A DNA stretch of 64,000 bases, from contig JAKZAP010000018.1 in NCBI GenBank assembly GCA_023053575.1, positions 11,160,001 to 11,224,000 of the forward strand. The letters are read 5' to 3'. The notes beneath the pieces were generated by a model. That model was not told the origin of the DNA, did not search any database, and saw only the letters and a list, made by a program, of their open reading frames with translations. Position 1 is the first letter of the stretch, and the number at the start of each line of letters is the position of its first letter. Position numbers and translations under genes: made by a program. Shown one piece after another: positions 23,773 to 36,039 of the stretch. This stretch comes from Branchinecta lynchi. Taxonomy: Eukaryota; Arthropoda; Branchiopoda; Anostraca; Branchinectidae.

Positions 23773-25146
23773 GATACCTTAAGGGACTATATGCGAGTCT
23801 CACGGAGCCTGCCGGTGGCCAGGGCATGCAAGTCGTGCACGGACCAATCAGTGACTCGCGTTTCTATCAGTTTCTGGTGTCTGCCAATCGGGATTTTACA
23901 TCGGAGGTATCACAGGTGGTCAAGGCAAGTTCAGAATAGACTACTGACACCCGTTTACTGTGAGTTTTGTACAAACAAGCCTATCGAGGGGTGTTGATCA
24001 GTTACGGTTTAAGTCAGGGGTAGCGCAGCAGGCCAGTGGCCGACGTAGACTCTTGCGATATGCGTAATCGGTGACAATTCTTACTGGCCCATTTGTGGAA
24101 ATCCAATCGAGCGACCGGCGTCGATAGCTTCGGTCACGATTAGCGCATACCCGTTCTGCATACACGGGGGTGTTGTGGGGTTTCCCCTTCCACTCCAGAT
24201 TCTAATGCATACCCTTCATAAGTAGCGGGAGGGCTGTTGACAGATCAAGGGTGAGTGCGTGTGTTTTAAAGGCGTTACTACTTCATTCTGGATCGTCTGG
24301 TTGGGAACTCGGCATATTCTAGCTTGCCTTGAAAACTCCACTATTGATAATTTCCATGTAAAAAGCCAGATCTTCTTTATAATCTATAACAACCGAAGCA
24401 GCTAAACCACCGAAAGACTTTGGTTCAATCAGGTGTCCCTCACCCCGACTTCCAGTAGCTGCGCACTGACAAATTTATTTTTCTTCTGAGATTTTAAATT
24501 CATTGCCTTTCTTTAAACCTGTGATAGTTAATCTGATATTAGTCATAGCACCTGTTCTGTATATACTACCCTGTTACATACTTCAGTTTGAATGGGTATG
24601 GACGTTTCAGGGCTTTCCGAACGTTAGAGCGCCCCTCCAGAAAGTCTGTGTAAGATACTGGGTTATTCGGTCAAAAGTGTGACATGCCCCTCACAGTCGA
24701 ATGGAATGGTCGAAAACCAAGGGCTCTTGAATTTATGTAGATGCTCACCAATTTTCCCACTAATTAATTGCTCTAGTTGAAAGTGCCTCCCTTGCAATAA
24801 TTTAATTGTTTTTGCACGTTAAATTTTTGGAATGTGCATTTGTTGTGATTGGTTGATTCGCAGGTCGCCACTTAGCACTTTGTTGCTTAGAGAGTTTTAG
24901 TATGTTAAAGGTCAGATGTATTATCGATGTGATGTCAGCTCTCCGCTGGACACTGTACACCATTTTTTCCCCCGTATTTTGTCGATTTGTTCGAACTATT
25001 AAGGTCCTTGTATCTGTATGTGCAGAGTATATCGAGTGAAAATTTGATGGTTTGTCTTTGTCCGATTCAAATTCTAAGGTAAAATTCGGTATATGTAAAA
25101 CGATAAAAAATAGGATCAAGTCCTATAGAAAATAGTAAAGTGTCTT
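23773..25146 (+). other. PKN 3' UTR and flank
   Basis: Sequence after the PKN stop. I see no canonical AATAAA or ATTAAA in this stretch, so the polyadenylation site is not placed. No recognised repeat or gene. AT-rich from about 24480 on. Confidence 0.5.
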
Positions 25147-26190
25147 CCAAGTACAGTAGAGGTATGCATCGTTGTAAACTTTTAAAAATCGTTTTTCGAC
25201 TTTTAAACTCGGTTTTTTTTTCCTCCAAAACAGCCAAATGAACCAATCAATCAGTCAATTCTGTTAATGCAGTCCGAGACCATTCAGATATAAGAAGGAG
25301 CACCACCAATTACGAAGACTAAAATGACAGGCTACATTTTTAAAGAACTTTTTCAAGACACATTTTGGACATGCTTAAAGCAAACGGCATCGTTTTCTAC
25401 CATTCCGCTGATTTAAGACTTGTCCTTTAGCTTATCTTCACACGAAAGTCATTGATTAATAGCCTACACAAGATTGTTTCAAAGAAACCAAGTAGAGGCT
25501 TATCGGTCAGTCTGATAACTTTTGTGGGACTCATTGGCGGGAAATTCAAATATGTATGGTAAAAGCGTCAATTTTTTGCACAACTTCTGTTGCACAAAGA
25601 ATGAATGGGCATAGTCAATGGCATGGCTGATTTAAGAAGAAATTAAACAAACGAAGAACTTCATATCAGCTGAGCCAAGTGTCCCAGCTGTCTTTTCTCA
25701 TGTACTTTTTTTGTGTGTAAACACTTCTGATGGCCTCAAAAATAATGGTGGGTTTACGTACTGCGTAAAATCCGAGCGTATTTTGAAACCTGAGCTAATT
25801 TTACGCAGGCATTTGAGCTTGAAAGGATTTCTAGCAGTACGGACAGATTTGTATACAAAACGGACCGGTTTCTCAAATACGTCCGTACTGCTAGAGATAT
25901 TTTCAGCCTAAATACGTGCGTAAAACACGCTCGTATATCAAAATACCCCCGAATTTGCGCAGTGTGTAAACGTAGCATAATGCGATACTGTTGCAATACT
26001 TCGGACACCCTAACCTGGCCGCTAGTGGGTGCACAAGCAACTGGCTAAATGCGTCATTGGCTTGATTTATTTTACTTGAATTACTGTTTCTGCTCAGTAC
26101 TGTGCTTAAGTATTTACTAGATTTGAATTTTGTTTTCTTCTTCGGCGAAGTTAGGCGTCGTCCGAAGTAACATACCTCTACTGTACATCA
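25147..26190. mobile_element. TIR element (GTACAGTAGAGGTATG) with a nested foldback element
   Basis: AGTACAGTAGAGGTATGCAT at the left is inverted at the right (CATACCTCTACTGTACATC). Related termini occur at about 7296, 41444 and 63248. The foldback element 25745-25980 lies inside. No transposase frame seen. Confidence 0.55.
25745..25980. mobile_element. Foldback family G (GCGTAAAATCCGAGCGTATTTT) copy 1
   Basis: The sequence folds on itself: TACTGCGTAAAATCCGAGCG at the left and TTTGCGCAGTGTGTAAACGT at the right. The central arms are TCTAGCAGTACGGACAG and CGTCCGTACTGCTAGA. Copy 2 is at 48780-49062. Confidence 0.8.
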
Positions 26191-26797
26191 GTAACACCGA
26201 CGCTTCCTAAAGGGCTTTTGCGGGATTAAGGACGTCTCTGTGTTAAAAGAACGGTCGGTAGCGAGGACGGCGTTCGTAAAGTGCGTAAAGTTGTTCAGTA
26301 AACCTGCGTAAATTCCTTCACGGCAGTAGGCAAGAAGTTCATCTTGGTGAAGTTACGAAAAATTTAGAAGGTTGATCAATAGGAGAAGATATGCAAATAC
26401 AAAATTTCAGTCAAATTAGAAAATGTGGAATAAGGAAACTGAAAATATGCTGATATGGTTATATAGTCTGATGTGCTGTATGGTTATATATGATAATAAG
26501 GTCGAGTAATTTGAAGAACTTTTTTTTTGAATAACTTGCCACACAAAATTTCGTAAATTTAACTAGGTCAAATCAAATCAAGGTCGACATACTTTACAGA
26601 ACAGACTCGGCAAAACACTTTAATGAACGCCGTCCTTTGGTCGTGTTAAGGCTATCTGCCAACAGAACGCGGATTAACGGTCGGAAGACGAATTCGTCAT
26701 TGCACGCGGAAACAAATCCGCGTCGTGGGGCCGCAAAATTCGCGTTGCGTCTCAGCTGTGTAAGCGGAAAAAATCGCGTTCTGTGGGCATCAATCTT
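26190..26797. other. Intergenic, no feature recognised
   Basis: AT-rich sequence with short direct words (TATGGTTATATA twice near 26455-26490). No gene or repeat boundary found. Confidence 0.4.
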
Positions 26798-27178
26798 AAA
26801 GGACCTGTCTTACCCATAATACTAATGCAAACTACTTCCATAATCACTCCAAGTATTTCTAAACCGGGAAACCCCAATTTCGTACGGTACGTTCTAACCC
26901 CTCTAACAAAACCACGCTGATTTTCTCACTTGCCGTGTTTTGCTACCTTCGAACAATCACGCTGTTGACGGTTGTCTGCGAGAAGCTTTTCCATCAGGAG
27001 CACCAGTTATGTAAATTGTTTCCCTGTTTTCGCTACAAATCAACGGGTATCGAGAAGGCTTAAGACAGCTAAAACCGTGGGTTATTTGTTGAAAGCACAT
27101 CATAGTCTTAAAGTATTGAAATATTTTAAAATACTGTAAGTTGAAGAGTAAATAGTTTGAGGGGTCCTTTCAGACTGA
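26798..27178. mobile_element. MITE family F (TTAAAGGACC) copy 1
   Basis: Starts TTAAAGGACCTGTCTTACCC and ends GAGGGGTCCTTTCAG. Shares long identical blocks (CACGCTGATTTTCTCACTTG, CCGTGGGTTATTTGTTGAAA) with 49502-49866. Confidence 0.85.
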
Positions 27179-27445
27179 TGGTGAAAGATGTAACATGTTC
27201 GAGAATGAGGAGAAAACCGTAATCAACGGAAGAAACGAAACAGATTTTTGAATTAAGGGGGGAGGGGCTCCTATTGAGATAAGTGGTATGACGCTGCCAA
27301 AGTTTGACCAGTTGATCCAACTGCCTGTTATTTATTATTTCTGAGCATCGAGGAAGGGCAGGGGGGCTGCGTACCAGGCTTTTACCTTCGTTATACGTAT
27401 CTGTTTGGGATTAGTACATCAATAGCGCACGTATTCAAATGATGG

Positions 27446-27600
27446 CTAAAAACGGATTTGTCAGCTACGATGCTTTGACAGCGGTACTTCGGCCAGTCTT
27501 GGTGTATCCGTTTTTAGCCATTGTTTGAAGATATGTTTCCTAGTCAGCTTGGTCGCAAGGAGTATTCATGCCAAGCTGACTGGGCTGGATCATTTAGAAA
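27446..27600. mobile_element. PLE-type family, deleted remnant
   Basis: ACGGATTTGTCAGCTACGAT ... CTTCGGCCAGTCTTGGTGTA then TCCGTTTTTAGCCATTGTTT retains both outer arms with most of the centre lost. The following AGTCAGCTTGG matches the family subterminus. Confidence 0.6.
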
Positions 27601-27814
27601 AGTTCACTGAAAATGGAATATTGTGCCAGTTCAGCTATCCAAGCGGATGAGTTTACTTTCGTTTCCCCACGTGTCGCCATCATGTTATCACACAGCGTTG
27701 TTGTTTTGTTTCTGCTACAGCAGCATCGTGAAACAAAAATCTGTATCTTTTGACAGTGGTGATACTGAGCATCGAGACCTATCGTATGTAAAGGTGGGCT
27801 CCATCATCCAAGAG

Positions 27815-28108
27815 CGTGTTCCACCCTTCTAACAATAGTAACTATTAGTCACTATTTTCATTCCAGCCTCGTGAAAAGTTACTACGCTGACCGTTCCAGC
27901 GTTCTGGAAATAATAATTAATAGTAACTATTTGCTTACTACGCTCGGGAGCGTATTAAGCGTGGTAACTACGGATCTCTGGCCGGATTAGCAAGTGGCAT
28001 GATATTTTGCGGAAAATAGACAAATACGTTCCAGCCTTGACGCCATAAAGCCATAATTCGTGACGTCATGCGTAATAACTACGGTAAGTAGGGTGTAATA
28101 CGCTCCTC
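27815..28108. mobile_element. MITE family E copy 2
   Basis: GAGCGTGTTCCACCCTTCTA at the left; GTAATACGCTC at the right (one terminus mutated). Interior as in copy 1. A GC-rich family H element follows directly. Confidence 0.85.
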
Positions 28109-28282
28109 AGGCCCGTTTCCAGGATTTTTTTTTTTTTTGAGGGGGGGGGGGTTGCCTGCGGGTCGGACAAAAAATACATAGATCAGAGGTCTATAAAAAT
28201 GATGATTTTTGTATGTTTCGGGGGGGGGGTCAACCCCCTAACCCCCCCCCCCCCCCCTCCGCCTGGATACGACCTTGACGCT
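28109..28282. mobile_element. Family H element (GGCCCGTATCCAGG, G/C runs) copy 1
   Basis: AGGCCCGTTTCCAGGATTTT, a run of G, TGCCTGCGGGTCGGAC, GATCAGAGG, CTATAAAAATGATG, TTTCGGGGG, AACCCCCTAACCCCC, CCTGGATACGACCTTG. Six copies in the window; this one has mutated termini. Confidence 0.85.
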
Positions 28283-28285
28283 CCT

Positions 28286-29050
28286 ACTATCGTAACAATT
28301 ACACAAGGATGTGCAGTTTCAACAACTGCTGCCACTGGGCACAGAATTTTGCGCTCCCGGTATGGGTTTTCGACAAAGTTAACCAGCATAATACGACCGA
28401 TCAGACCATAGAAAAGAAAAACGAAATGCCTATGAAGCAAAACAAGAGAGAATCTTCGTTGGTCAATAGGACCGAGTTCCATAGGCGCCGAGTTTCATAG
28501 GTTCCGTGAGAGATGCCAACACTGATTTCAACAGATATGAGATATTAGTTGCGTTTTTGATCGAAGTTTGACGTTGCCTTCAAACTCAAAGATCTCTGTT
28601 TGAATACCGTTTTTGGTCACCGTTCAGTTTATTTGGCCTTCAAACTCTGACCGTCGAACTTCGCCAGTTAGCAAGTTCGAAATTCGCTTGAATCGTCGAA
28701 AAAACGTCGACCGGGCAAGGATCGCTGGAGTCGTAAAACCACTAATTAAAACAAACGGCGAACTTCGACAGCGTTCTAAAGCGGAAATTAAACAACCGAC
28801 TAAGCCAGCGGCGAACAAAACTTCAATCCAAAACCCAACTATTAGACTATCTGTTGACGTTGCAGAATATTTCCGTTATGACCTTTTAAGTGTTATTTTT
28901 CGTTAAACGTAGGCTAATGTTGCAGACCATGTTTACTCTTATGTGTTACAGAAAATAACACTTAAAGGCTCGTAACATATTTTTCAAATAGTGTGTTATC
29001 TGATATAACTGCGCACCCATGTGCAAATGTTACGAAACTTCTACGGGTTT
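28286..29050. mobile_element. Family A-like larger element
   Basis: The left end ATCGTAACAATTACACAAGG then ATGTGCAG and the right end GCGCACCCATGTGCAAATGT then TACGAAACTTCT are inverted. The part 28850-29040 (TATCTGTTGACGTTGCAGAA ... GGCTCGTAACATAT) resembles 59940-60110 and the start resembles 2033-2110. Confidence 0.55.
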
Positions 29051-29184
29051 GCCAGGGGTTGACCACCAAAAGTTGATGAGCGGTGGTTACTTAATTCAGA
29101 TGAATGTTAAGTTTATTGCGTTGTTCTGATTCCTGTGTTAGAATCGGTCAGTCAGGCACATGTAGTAGTAGCTGCGTTCTTTGT

Positions 29185-29985
29185 CACGGGAGTTCTCACC
29201 GGTGGTCTCCGGTTTTTCTTATAAGACGTTTTTGCATCCATCCGTGACTACTCACCAGTCTTATACCCCGTTTTTTAACTAACCAATGTCCGGTTTTACC
29301 TCACCAGTGCGAAATACCCATGGTTCACACTGCTGCGATTTCGCGCAAAATTCTGCGTCATGCGACATACGACACAAATCGTGCGACAAGCAACGCAGAA
29401 CTTTGCATTTTGTCGCAGCGTCGGATGCGTTGAAATATTTCAGCTGATCCGACATAACGCATGCGATTCTTGAGGGAAAGAAAAGTAAAAACAAAGACTA
29501 GTTAATTTTCAAGACTAAAAATTGCTCTACGTTGGTCTGACTGTAATCCTAGGATGGCTGAATGCAAAATATCTTCTGAATAAACTTAATCTTTTTAATC
29601 TGTTTTGAACAAGATGACATATGGGGTTTGATTGAAAATTTTCAAAGGATGGGGGGTATTCAGACGGGTAATCTCCCAGCATCTTCAGACTCTGTTTCCC
29701 CAAGGGTTTCTTTGTCCTTTTGCAGAATCATCTCGTCGAAAAATTTCGTTTTCCATTTGCGTCTGCGTGGTTGTGGGAACGTCCATGCGATTCTGTCGCA
29801 CGTCGGAACATCGAAGAAAAAAAACGTGTCGCACACGAAGCAGCAGTGTGAACCAAGGGATAACCAGAACCTGCTCGGGATCCCGGCTTCAGCGAGGAGT
29901 TAGCAAGTTTTCATCAACTCACCGGTGAACCAAAAAACGCGGTATAAGAGAAGAACCGGACACTGGTGACAAAACACCAGAGGCG
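29185..29985. mobile_element. Foldback element with a second one nested inside
   Basis: Outer arms: GTCTTATACCCCGTTTTTTA with CCAATGTCCGG at the left, and CCAAAAAACGCGGTATAAGA then GAAGAACCGGACACTGGTGA at the right. Inner element 29318-29862 has ends CCCATGGTTCACACTGCTGC and GCAGCAGTGTGAACCAAGGG. Confidence 0.65.
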
Positions 29986-30499
29986 GAGCCCGGAGTAGAA
30001 CGACCGCACCTAACGAAAAACACATAACTCTTACACGGCTCCGCACATCGATGAGTGTGATGACGATGATCACCGTGACTGCGAATTGCTAGTCATACCA
30101 CTCATCCATGTGTGGAAGGTTTCGCAAATATCTCACTCATCCAAGAGTGGAAGCAAATGGAAAGACCAGGGAGTAGATGTGGAAACAGTAAGAGTTCTTG
30201 GGAATACTTGGGATAGCAATCCATCTTAAGCCTATTATGAGGATGCTTTTTCAAGTCTTATCCCTCCTTCACTGACTGGCACTTGGGTTCCACTCTGGGT
30301 CCTTTAAGACCTCCCAAAGTTCGAATTTCCCGCTCACATTTATAAAGCTACCACGATTTAATGACGCGAACACACGATCAGGATTTCCCGGACGGACTTC
30401 CTGCATAATCATTGTGAAGTTAAAAAAAAGTCAGAAAGATCGCCGTTGGATCGTCCACTCATTTTGTTAGGTCGACTCCTTGAATACTTTGTATGACTA

Positions 30500-30645
30500 A
30501 GTCCATAACACGCCAATGACTCGCGAAGAACGAGAATCGTCACCCAAACGAATCCTCAAAATTGATTTAAATCCTATGTAAACCAATCAACAATGTTTGT
30601 TCAGGTTAGATTGTGGTGACGTTTCTGGCTATTCGCTATAGGCAC
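30500..30645. repeat. Dispersed repeat J, copy 1
   Basis: GTCACCCAAACGAATCCTCA then AAATTGATT ... AAACCAATCAACAATGTTTG ... GACGTTTCTGGCT recurs at 40130-40275. Confidence 0.75.
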
Positions 30646-32480
30646 ACGTCGATGCTTGATCGGCACAAAGAGTTAGTGGTCAAGAGTATTAGTCATAAGC
30701 TGACTTGGGGCTTTTGGATTTATTGTTATTTATTTAGGCATGTTTACTAAAAGATCAGGTACGCAGCCTAGGAAGATGTAGGTTTTATAATTAGTAGATT
30801 ATGTAAGTATTTAAAATATGTCTGTATTTCTGAGGTGATTTTTAGTATCATTAATTTATTTGCTCGTCTTTGGTTGACTTGTGACGTATTTATTTCATTT
30901 CAGATTGTACATTTTTTTCCTTTATTGTTCTGAATCGAGTTGCCTCTTTTGAACTCAGTCTTCGAACTGTATTAAACCTGATTTATGTTAATCTTCCGTC
31001 GGTTACATAAGCCCTAGATAGCAACATTAGATGAGCTGACAATTTTAATAATTTTCTTTGTAGAAGGAGTAAAGAAGCCTTTACCCTTGATCCCAAGTGG
31101 GATAACGTTATTTATTTCGTCTCGTCTCTGTCAGTGTTGTCATTACCACTATAGGTAGATATAGTATTTTGGAAGCACAAGACATATACACGAAAAAGAT
31201 TGACAAAAAAAATAAACACACAAATTTATCCTTCTTTCAAACTTTTGTCACTTACACTCTCACTCGAGTAATCACGGTTGGGCTTGTAGTACGCAGAATG
31301 CCGTGAAGCAACAAATTAACCCCTTCTAAACAGGTTTCCGTAACATCCAAAAGCACCGGGCACACTACGGAGAAAATCGTCAGAATCTTCTTCTTCCTCC
31401 TTACAGAGGGGGCAAGCATATCTCCCGTCAGAAGCGATGCCCCACCACCGGGATTCTTACTGCGTGCGCCACTGTACATCATCTGTGGGCACTAGGTACT
31501 CAATGTACAACTATTTTGGGAGTGAGAAACCCCTCGCATTCTTTGGAACTTGGAAAAACTTGTTGTTGTGCTACAATACGATTTCATAAGCTGAAAACGA
31601 TTAGTTTCATCTGGGTAGTTGATTGTTGAGGTCCCTGGTTTACCCCGGATCCTAATCGACTTATGGGGGCAAGAAGTAACAGTAATTCTTAAGTTCCAGT
31701 TTTTGGCCGGATCTTGTGTGACCGGTGAAGTTGAGGTAAATACCTACATCCCTTTTAAGCTCATAATCTCACTTATGTGTACCCACAAAATATTACTATT
31801 CCACTTTTAAAGCCCATGCGCCGTTTACAAATAACTCCCAGATTTCGAAGTCTCCCTCCTTGGTGAAACTTTCTGTCCACTAAATAGGAGGCAGATGGCA
31901 AAATGCAAACCATTGACTTTACTAGAAAGTTTAAGCGAATATGGCTGAAATCCGACACTTTACTTTAAAGGCGCGAAGAATAGGCCTACTATGAAGATCA
32001 AGCCTAGCAAATACATGAGTTCAATCAAAGCAACACACTGTTATTCCTTTGAAGCTTATGATCTGTGTTGCACAATGCCTTCTGCACCTTTTTTCCGCCA
32101 GGTCAATTCATTCAAACAGCTGCAATAGTTCTGCATTACTTGCATGATCTTCGAAGTATCTCAGTAGAAGAAAAAGAGTATAAAAAAGAAATCACAACAA
32201 CACAGTTTAATTTCATTTTACGTCAAAATAAAGCTGAAAGGCATGGATCAGCTAAAACAGTTCTTAGCTTATTTTTTATTAATTTTTTTGATTCGTTACT
32301 ATGGGGTCAGAAGTTAGTTCCTTGCTATGGTGTTATATGTTTCCGTATAATACATACTGCGTCTTTCTCTTTGTGAGTGTATGATGGGTTAAAAATAAAT
32401 TATTATTATTATTAAAATATAGTGGTCCGAAATTTCGAGAATCGTTCAAAGAAGCATACTTCTAATATAGTAAAATGCAT
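30646..32480. other. Intergenic, little recognised
   Basis: T-rich retroelement-like sequence around 30700-31000, and a 3'-end-like AAAAATAAATTATTATTATT at 32390-32412. No coding frame with recognisable domain; the 103-codon frame at 32065 is unassigned. Confidence 0.4.
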
Positions 32481-32930
32481 GCTGCTTTGCATTAGAAAAT
32501 TTGTGTCGGTTATAGAAACGGCAATATAAAGGTTCTCGCCACATTTCTTTAACCGCCCAGCGTATATTTCGGTCACAGATCGGTCATTCCTTCATTTCCC
32601 GATAATTAACCGCTTTGCCGCTGATCTTGGCTTAATTAAGCAGATCGCCGAGTGCGGAAATGTGTTCCACGCCGTTTGTTCTAACAACGCTCATTAAGCA
32701 ATTTTCTCGCTGACCTAACTGAGTGGTCCCTTAAGCTAATCCGTCTTTAATCTATTGATTAAAGGAAAGGGATTGACAGGGGAAACATTTCCGCCGTCCG
32801 TGAGGGAAGCGGTAGGGTCCAGGGAATTTTTCCGGTAGGGGTTAGCCGCCGGGGGGAGAATTCACTGCAGTGGCTTATTCCGGTAAAGATAGAGGGGCCT
32901 GCCTTGGTAATGGGCTTCCTTTATGAAAGG
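32480..32930. promoter_or_regulatory. Candidate cis-regulatory block (homeodomain-like sites)
   Basis: Repeat-free, balanced composition. A cluster of ATTA-type sites: GATAATTAAC (32601), CTTAATTAAG (32631), CTCATTAAGC (32690), CTAATCC (32736) and ATTGATTAAAGG (32754). Function is inferred from motif density only. Confidence 0.35.
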
Positions 32931-33019
32931 GTGTGTCGTATAAGAGCATATAGAATAAAATACTATTTTATTGGCAAGGGATTGTTCTTTGACATTTTTT
33001 ATTTATATGTGTGATTTTT

Positions 33020-33160
33020 CTCTCTGTGATTTTCCCTTTGTTTTTCTTTGTTGTGGGATCTTTTTTGTGTGTTTTTTCTACTTTTCTTACTTTTTATACT
33101 CCATCACTTTCTTTTTTCTGTACCATGGGTGAAAGATAAACCAAAACAGTAGCCTACATT
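33020..33160 (+). mobile_element. LINE-type 3' tail
   Basis: T-rich stretch, TTTTTATACTCCATCAC, then CCATGGGTGAAAGATAAAC: the same design as 3770-3885 and 55620-55745. Confidence 0.45.
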
Positions 33161-33337
33161 TTAAACCAAATTCACTTTTTTCTTTTCTGATTCTTTTCCT
33201 ACGAATCTCGACAAACTCGCTTTTGTCTGTTTGTTTTGCTCTTCAGGATGCCGGGAATTTTTTTTGTCTGTAGCCTCCCTTTCCCGGAATGTTTGGTGCA
33301 GACTAAGGAAGTGAAACATATACATATATGCTCTATA

Positions 33338-33588
33338 AAAGCGTTTTCCACCCTTCTAAAAACAGTAATTATTAGTTACCATTTTCGTTCGAAGCTCGTG
33401 AAAAGTTACTATGCTTACCACGCTCGGGAACGTAGTAAGCGTAATCTTTGTGACGTGATTGGCCGGATTAGCCCGTGGCACGATATTTTGCTGAAAATAG
33501 AAAAATGCGTTCCAGCCTTGACGTCAAGAAGCCAGAATTCGTGATGTCGTGCGTGGTAACTGCTGTAAGTCGAGCGGAACACGCTCTA
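33338..33588. mobile_element. MITE family E copy 3
   Basis: GCGTTTTCCACCCTTCTAAA at the left, GCGGAACACGCTC at the right. A deletion relative to copy 1 near the middle. Confidence 0.82.
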
Positions 33589-33599
33589 AGTATGTCTAA

Positions 33600-34927
33600 A
33601 AAGTCAATGGCCGGATGCACACTAAGAGACTTTAACTAAAATCCACTTTTATCATGTTTATTTTGTCCTTTTTCAACACAAAATATGAAAAGCTGATCTC
33701 CGCAAGCATAGGCTAGACTCGCTGTTGGGACATAAATATCAATTTGGTCTCAAAGTTAGGCTTCGCCCTTCCAGTCGTCTAGATATCTAAACCCTTTCGG
33801 ATTTTCATGGTAATGATGATACCTAATTTTGCTATTCCTCAACTTCTTCAAGATATCTCCTTCAAATATATTTTCCATCTCAGTCATAACTGTCAATCAC
33901 TCCCTTTTTTCTCCTATCCGGTTCATTTGAATATTTTATGTGGCTCTCAAATGTGTGACACCTTTATGACACCTTCCAGATTCTGAAATCTGGGGTGTGC
34001 AACACGCTCGATTCCCAGACGTTATGGCCTGGCCTTACCTTCTGGGTCCATATCGACGAAAACGGGTGTCTGGAGGCCAGAGTAAAATTTTGGAAGGAAA
34101 ATTCTAGAAGGGGAAACTTGGCTATAAGAGTTGCGGACACTGAAAAGCCAGTGACGTTTCGCAGTCAACTTTCAGACTTGCTGAGAAATTCTGGTCCAAC
34201 CCGGTTCCCTTGGGGTCAAATTACAGTTCGAGTTTGTTATGCCCTGTAGGGTGGGGTGGTAGAAAGTACAGGATAAGACCGTAAGAAGGCACTCTTGAAT
34301 CTATTTTTTCGCCGCATTATTGGTTAACTAGTGCATTACTAACAACCCTATTTGAAAACTGAATATTTATCACTACTATATTACGAGATAAGTACAATGC
34401 CTCTTTCTCATGATTGTTCCACTTTACATCTCTGCTTTTGGTCGCCAGCAAACATTTCCAAGAAGATAGGTTGAAAATCAATATTCCGTATATGAATAGA
34501 AGGGAAGGAGCCCCTTTTAGTGAATAGAGATATCGTCTGAAAAGAACCCTCGTTCTAGTAGTAATTTCCAGAGACGTGAGGAGTTTTCCAGCACTCGATT
34601 ATTGGGATGGAATGGAGTGTACGCTGGGGTTCCTTTTGAAACGACTAGAAATGGCAGAGTTGGCTTTAGGGGATTATTTTTTGGAGAGGTCCTTGTGGCT
34701 AGTTTTTTGGAATGAATACTCGGAGGGATGAAATGGTGAAGTACGAAGGGAAGTGATTGAAAAAGCAATTAACAGTAAGAGCCAGGTACTGGATTAGCTC
34801 AGAAGTGGGGTAACTTTTGTCTCTGTACTTTGCCGACACTGTTCATGTTTTTCAAAGGAAGTTGTTAAAGTCTGCTCTTATTATTGATCAAAGGGTGTTT
34901 TAGTTCCGTTTCCCATGTTGGAGTCCG
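33600..34927. other. Intergenic, one unassigned 84-codon frame
   Basis: The frame 33995-34249 (+) follows TTCCAG and contains LTFWVHIDENGCLEARVKFW. I do not recognise a family, and a frame of this length is expected by chance in 64 kb. Nothing else is seen. Confidence 0.35.
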
Positions 34928-35060
34928 GAACTGATGGTGCTAAACGGATACGGCAGCTGAGATTATTTCCAGCGATATTAGCCTGAAGAGGACCATTGCC
35001 AGCATGGGCCGAAATATCCATGGAACAAATCGCAGTTGACAAATCCGCTCAGCACCGTCA
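34928..35060. mobile_element. PLE-type family, short rearranged copy
   Basis: GTGCTAAACGGATACGGCAG ... AGCCTGAAGAGGACCATTGC then CAGCATGGGCCGAAATATCC ... GCAGTTGACAAATCCGCTCA then GCAC. The outer ends are inverted. The hammerhead-like core boxes are present, but helix I does not pair. Confidence 0.7.
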
Positions 35061-35529
35061 AGCTTAAGCTTGATTATTATTACTGATTTATTGTTAATTA
35101 TTAATTTGCATTATTACTTTAATGTCAAACTCGCTTACGGTTCCGAAAAAAATAAAATTGACGCCCACACGGGAATGCTGGATGATAATTGAATTGATGG
35201 ACGGTTTTGAGCAATAGTGTAAAAAAATAGTCACCTGTTCTTTTATTTAAAAAAAAAAAATATGTTGTGCTGTGTGGCCTGTCCAGTAAACTACCAAGGG
35301 ATTATGACTAAAATGGATTGTCGATAACATTCTATGCACATAAGAAGAATATGTGTTGAAAACATTGAATAATAAATGAGCTGGTCCAGAAATTGAGTCT
35401 TCCGAAAACTTCCCCTGAGTATTGGCAGGGAGGAAATCTGAAGCAAAACTTGAACACAACTCGGGGAGGTATATAAGAGATATTGACAGTGATGTTAAGT
35501 AAGATGTTCGGATTTAGGCTCTGGAGCCT

Positions 35530-35775
35530 GAAGTCTATCCTAAAACAGGTAAGTGCTACGGTATATACCTGTTGTAAATGAAGGGTTTCGGAAAATTTGC
35601 TGGAATGGACACTATCACTATCTGAAACAGGTAAGTGGTAAAATGAAGGGTTTCGGAAAGTCTGTTGGAATGGACACTATCACAATCTGAAACAGTTAAG
35701 TGGTGCGGTATATACTTGTTGTAAAATTAAGGGTTTCGGAAATTTTTTTTGGAATGGACACTATCAGTGCCTAGT
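35530..35775. repeat. Tandem repeat x3 carrying splice-donor-like words
   Basis: Three diverged units (about 70-100 bp) of GAAACAGGTAAGTGGT ... ATGAAGGGTTTCGGAAA ... TGGAATGGACACTATCAC. CAGGTAAGT is present at 35546 and 35628, and CAGTTAAGT at 35693. Confidence 0.8.
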
Positions 35776-35945
35776 GACCTCAATATGGGAATGTACCCGG
35801 TCGAGGCCGAAGTCGTAATAATAATGTTTAAACGAAACTAAGCTGGCACTGGTCTATTAAGTCTGCTTGTCTATTTTCTCAGTAAATAAAGTAAATTTTG
35901 TTTTTTGCTAAATTACCAAAAAGTGGGCCATGACACTATTAATTC
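35776..35945. repeat. Dispersed repeat K, copy 1
   Basis: TCTGCTTGTCTATTTTCTCA ... TTTGCTAAATTACCAAAAAG then TGGGCC recurs at about 49980-50095 and 58440-58570. Confidence 0.65.
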
Positions 35946-36039
35946 CCTAGGGGCCCTGGCTTTCTATGTCCGGTCCTATATAATACAGAATGTTCGTAAA
36001 TCAGTTGAGTCCTCAATTACGCATTGTGGTAGTAACCAT

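Noticed and set aside
34928..35060. Active hammerhead in the short PLE-type copy
   Set aside because: CTGAAGA and GAAATATC are present, but the flanks (ATTAGC and CATGG) cannot form helix I.
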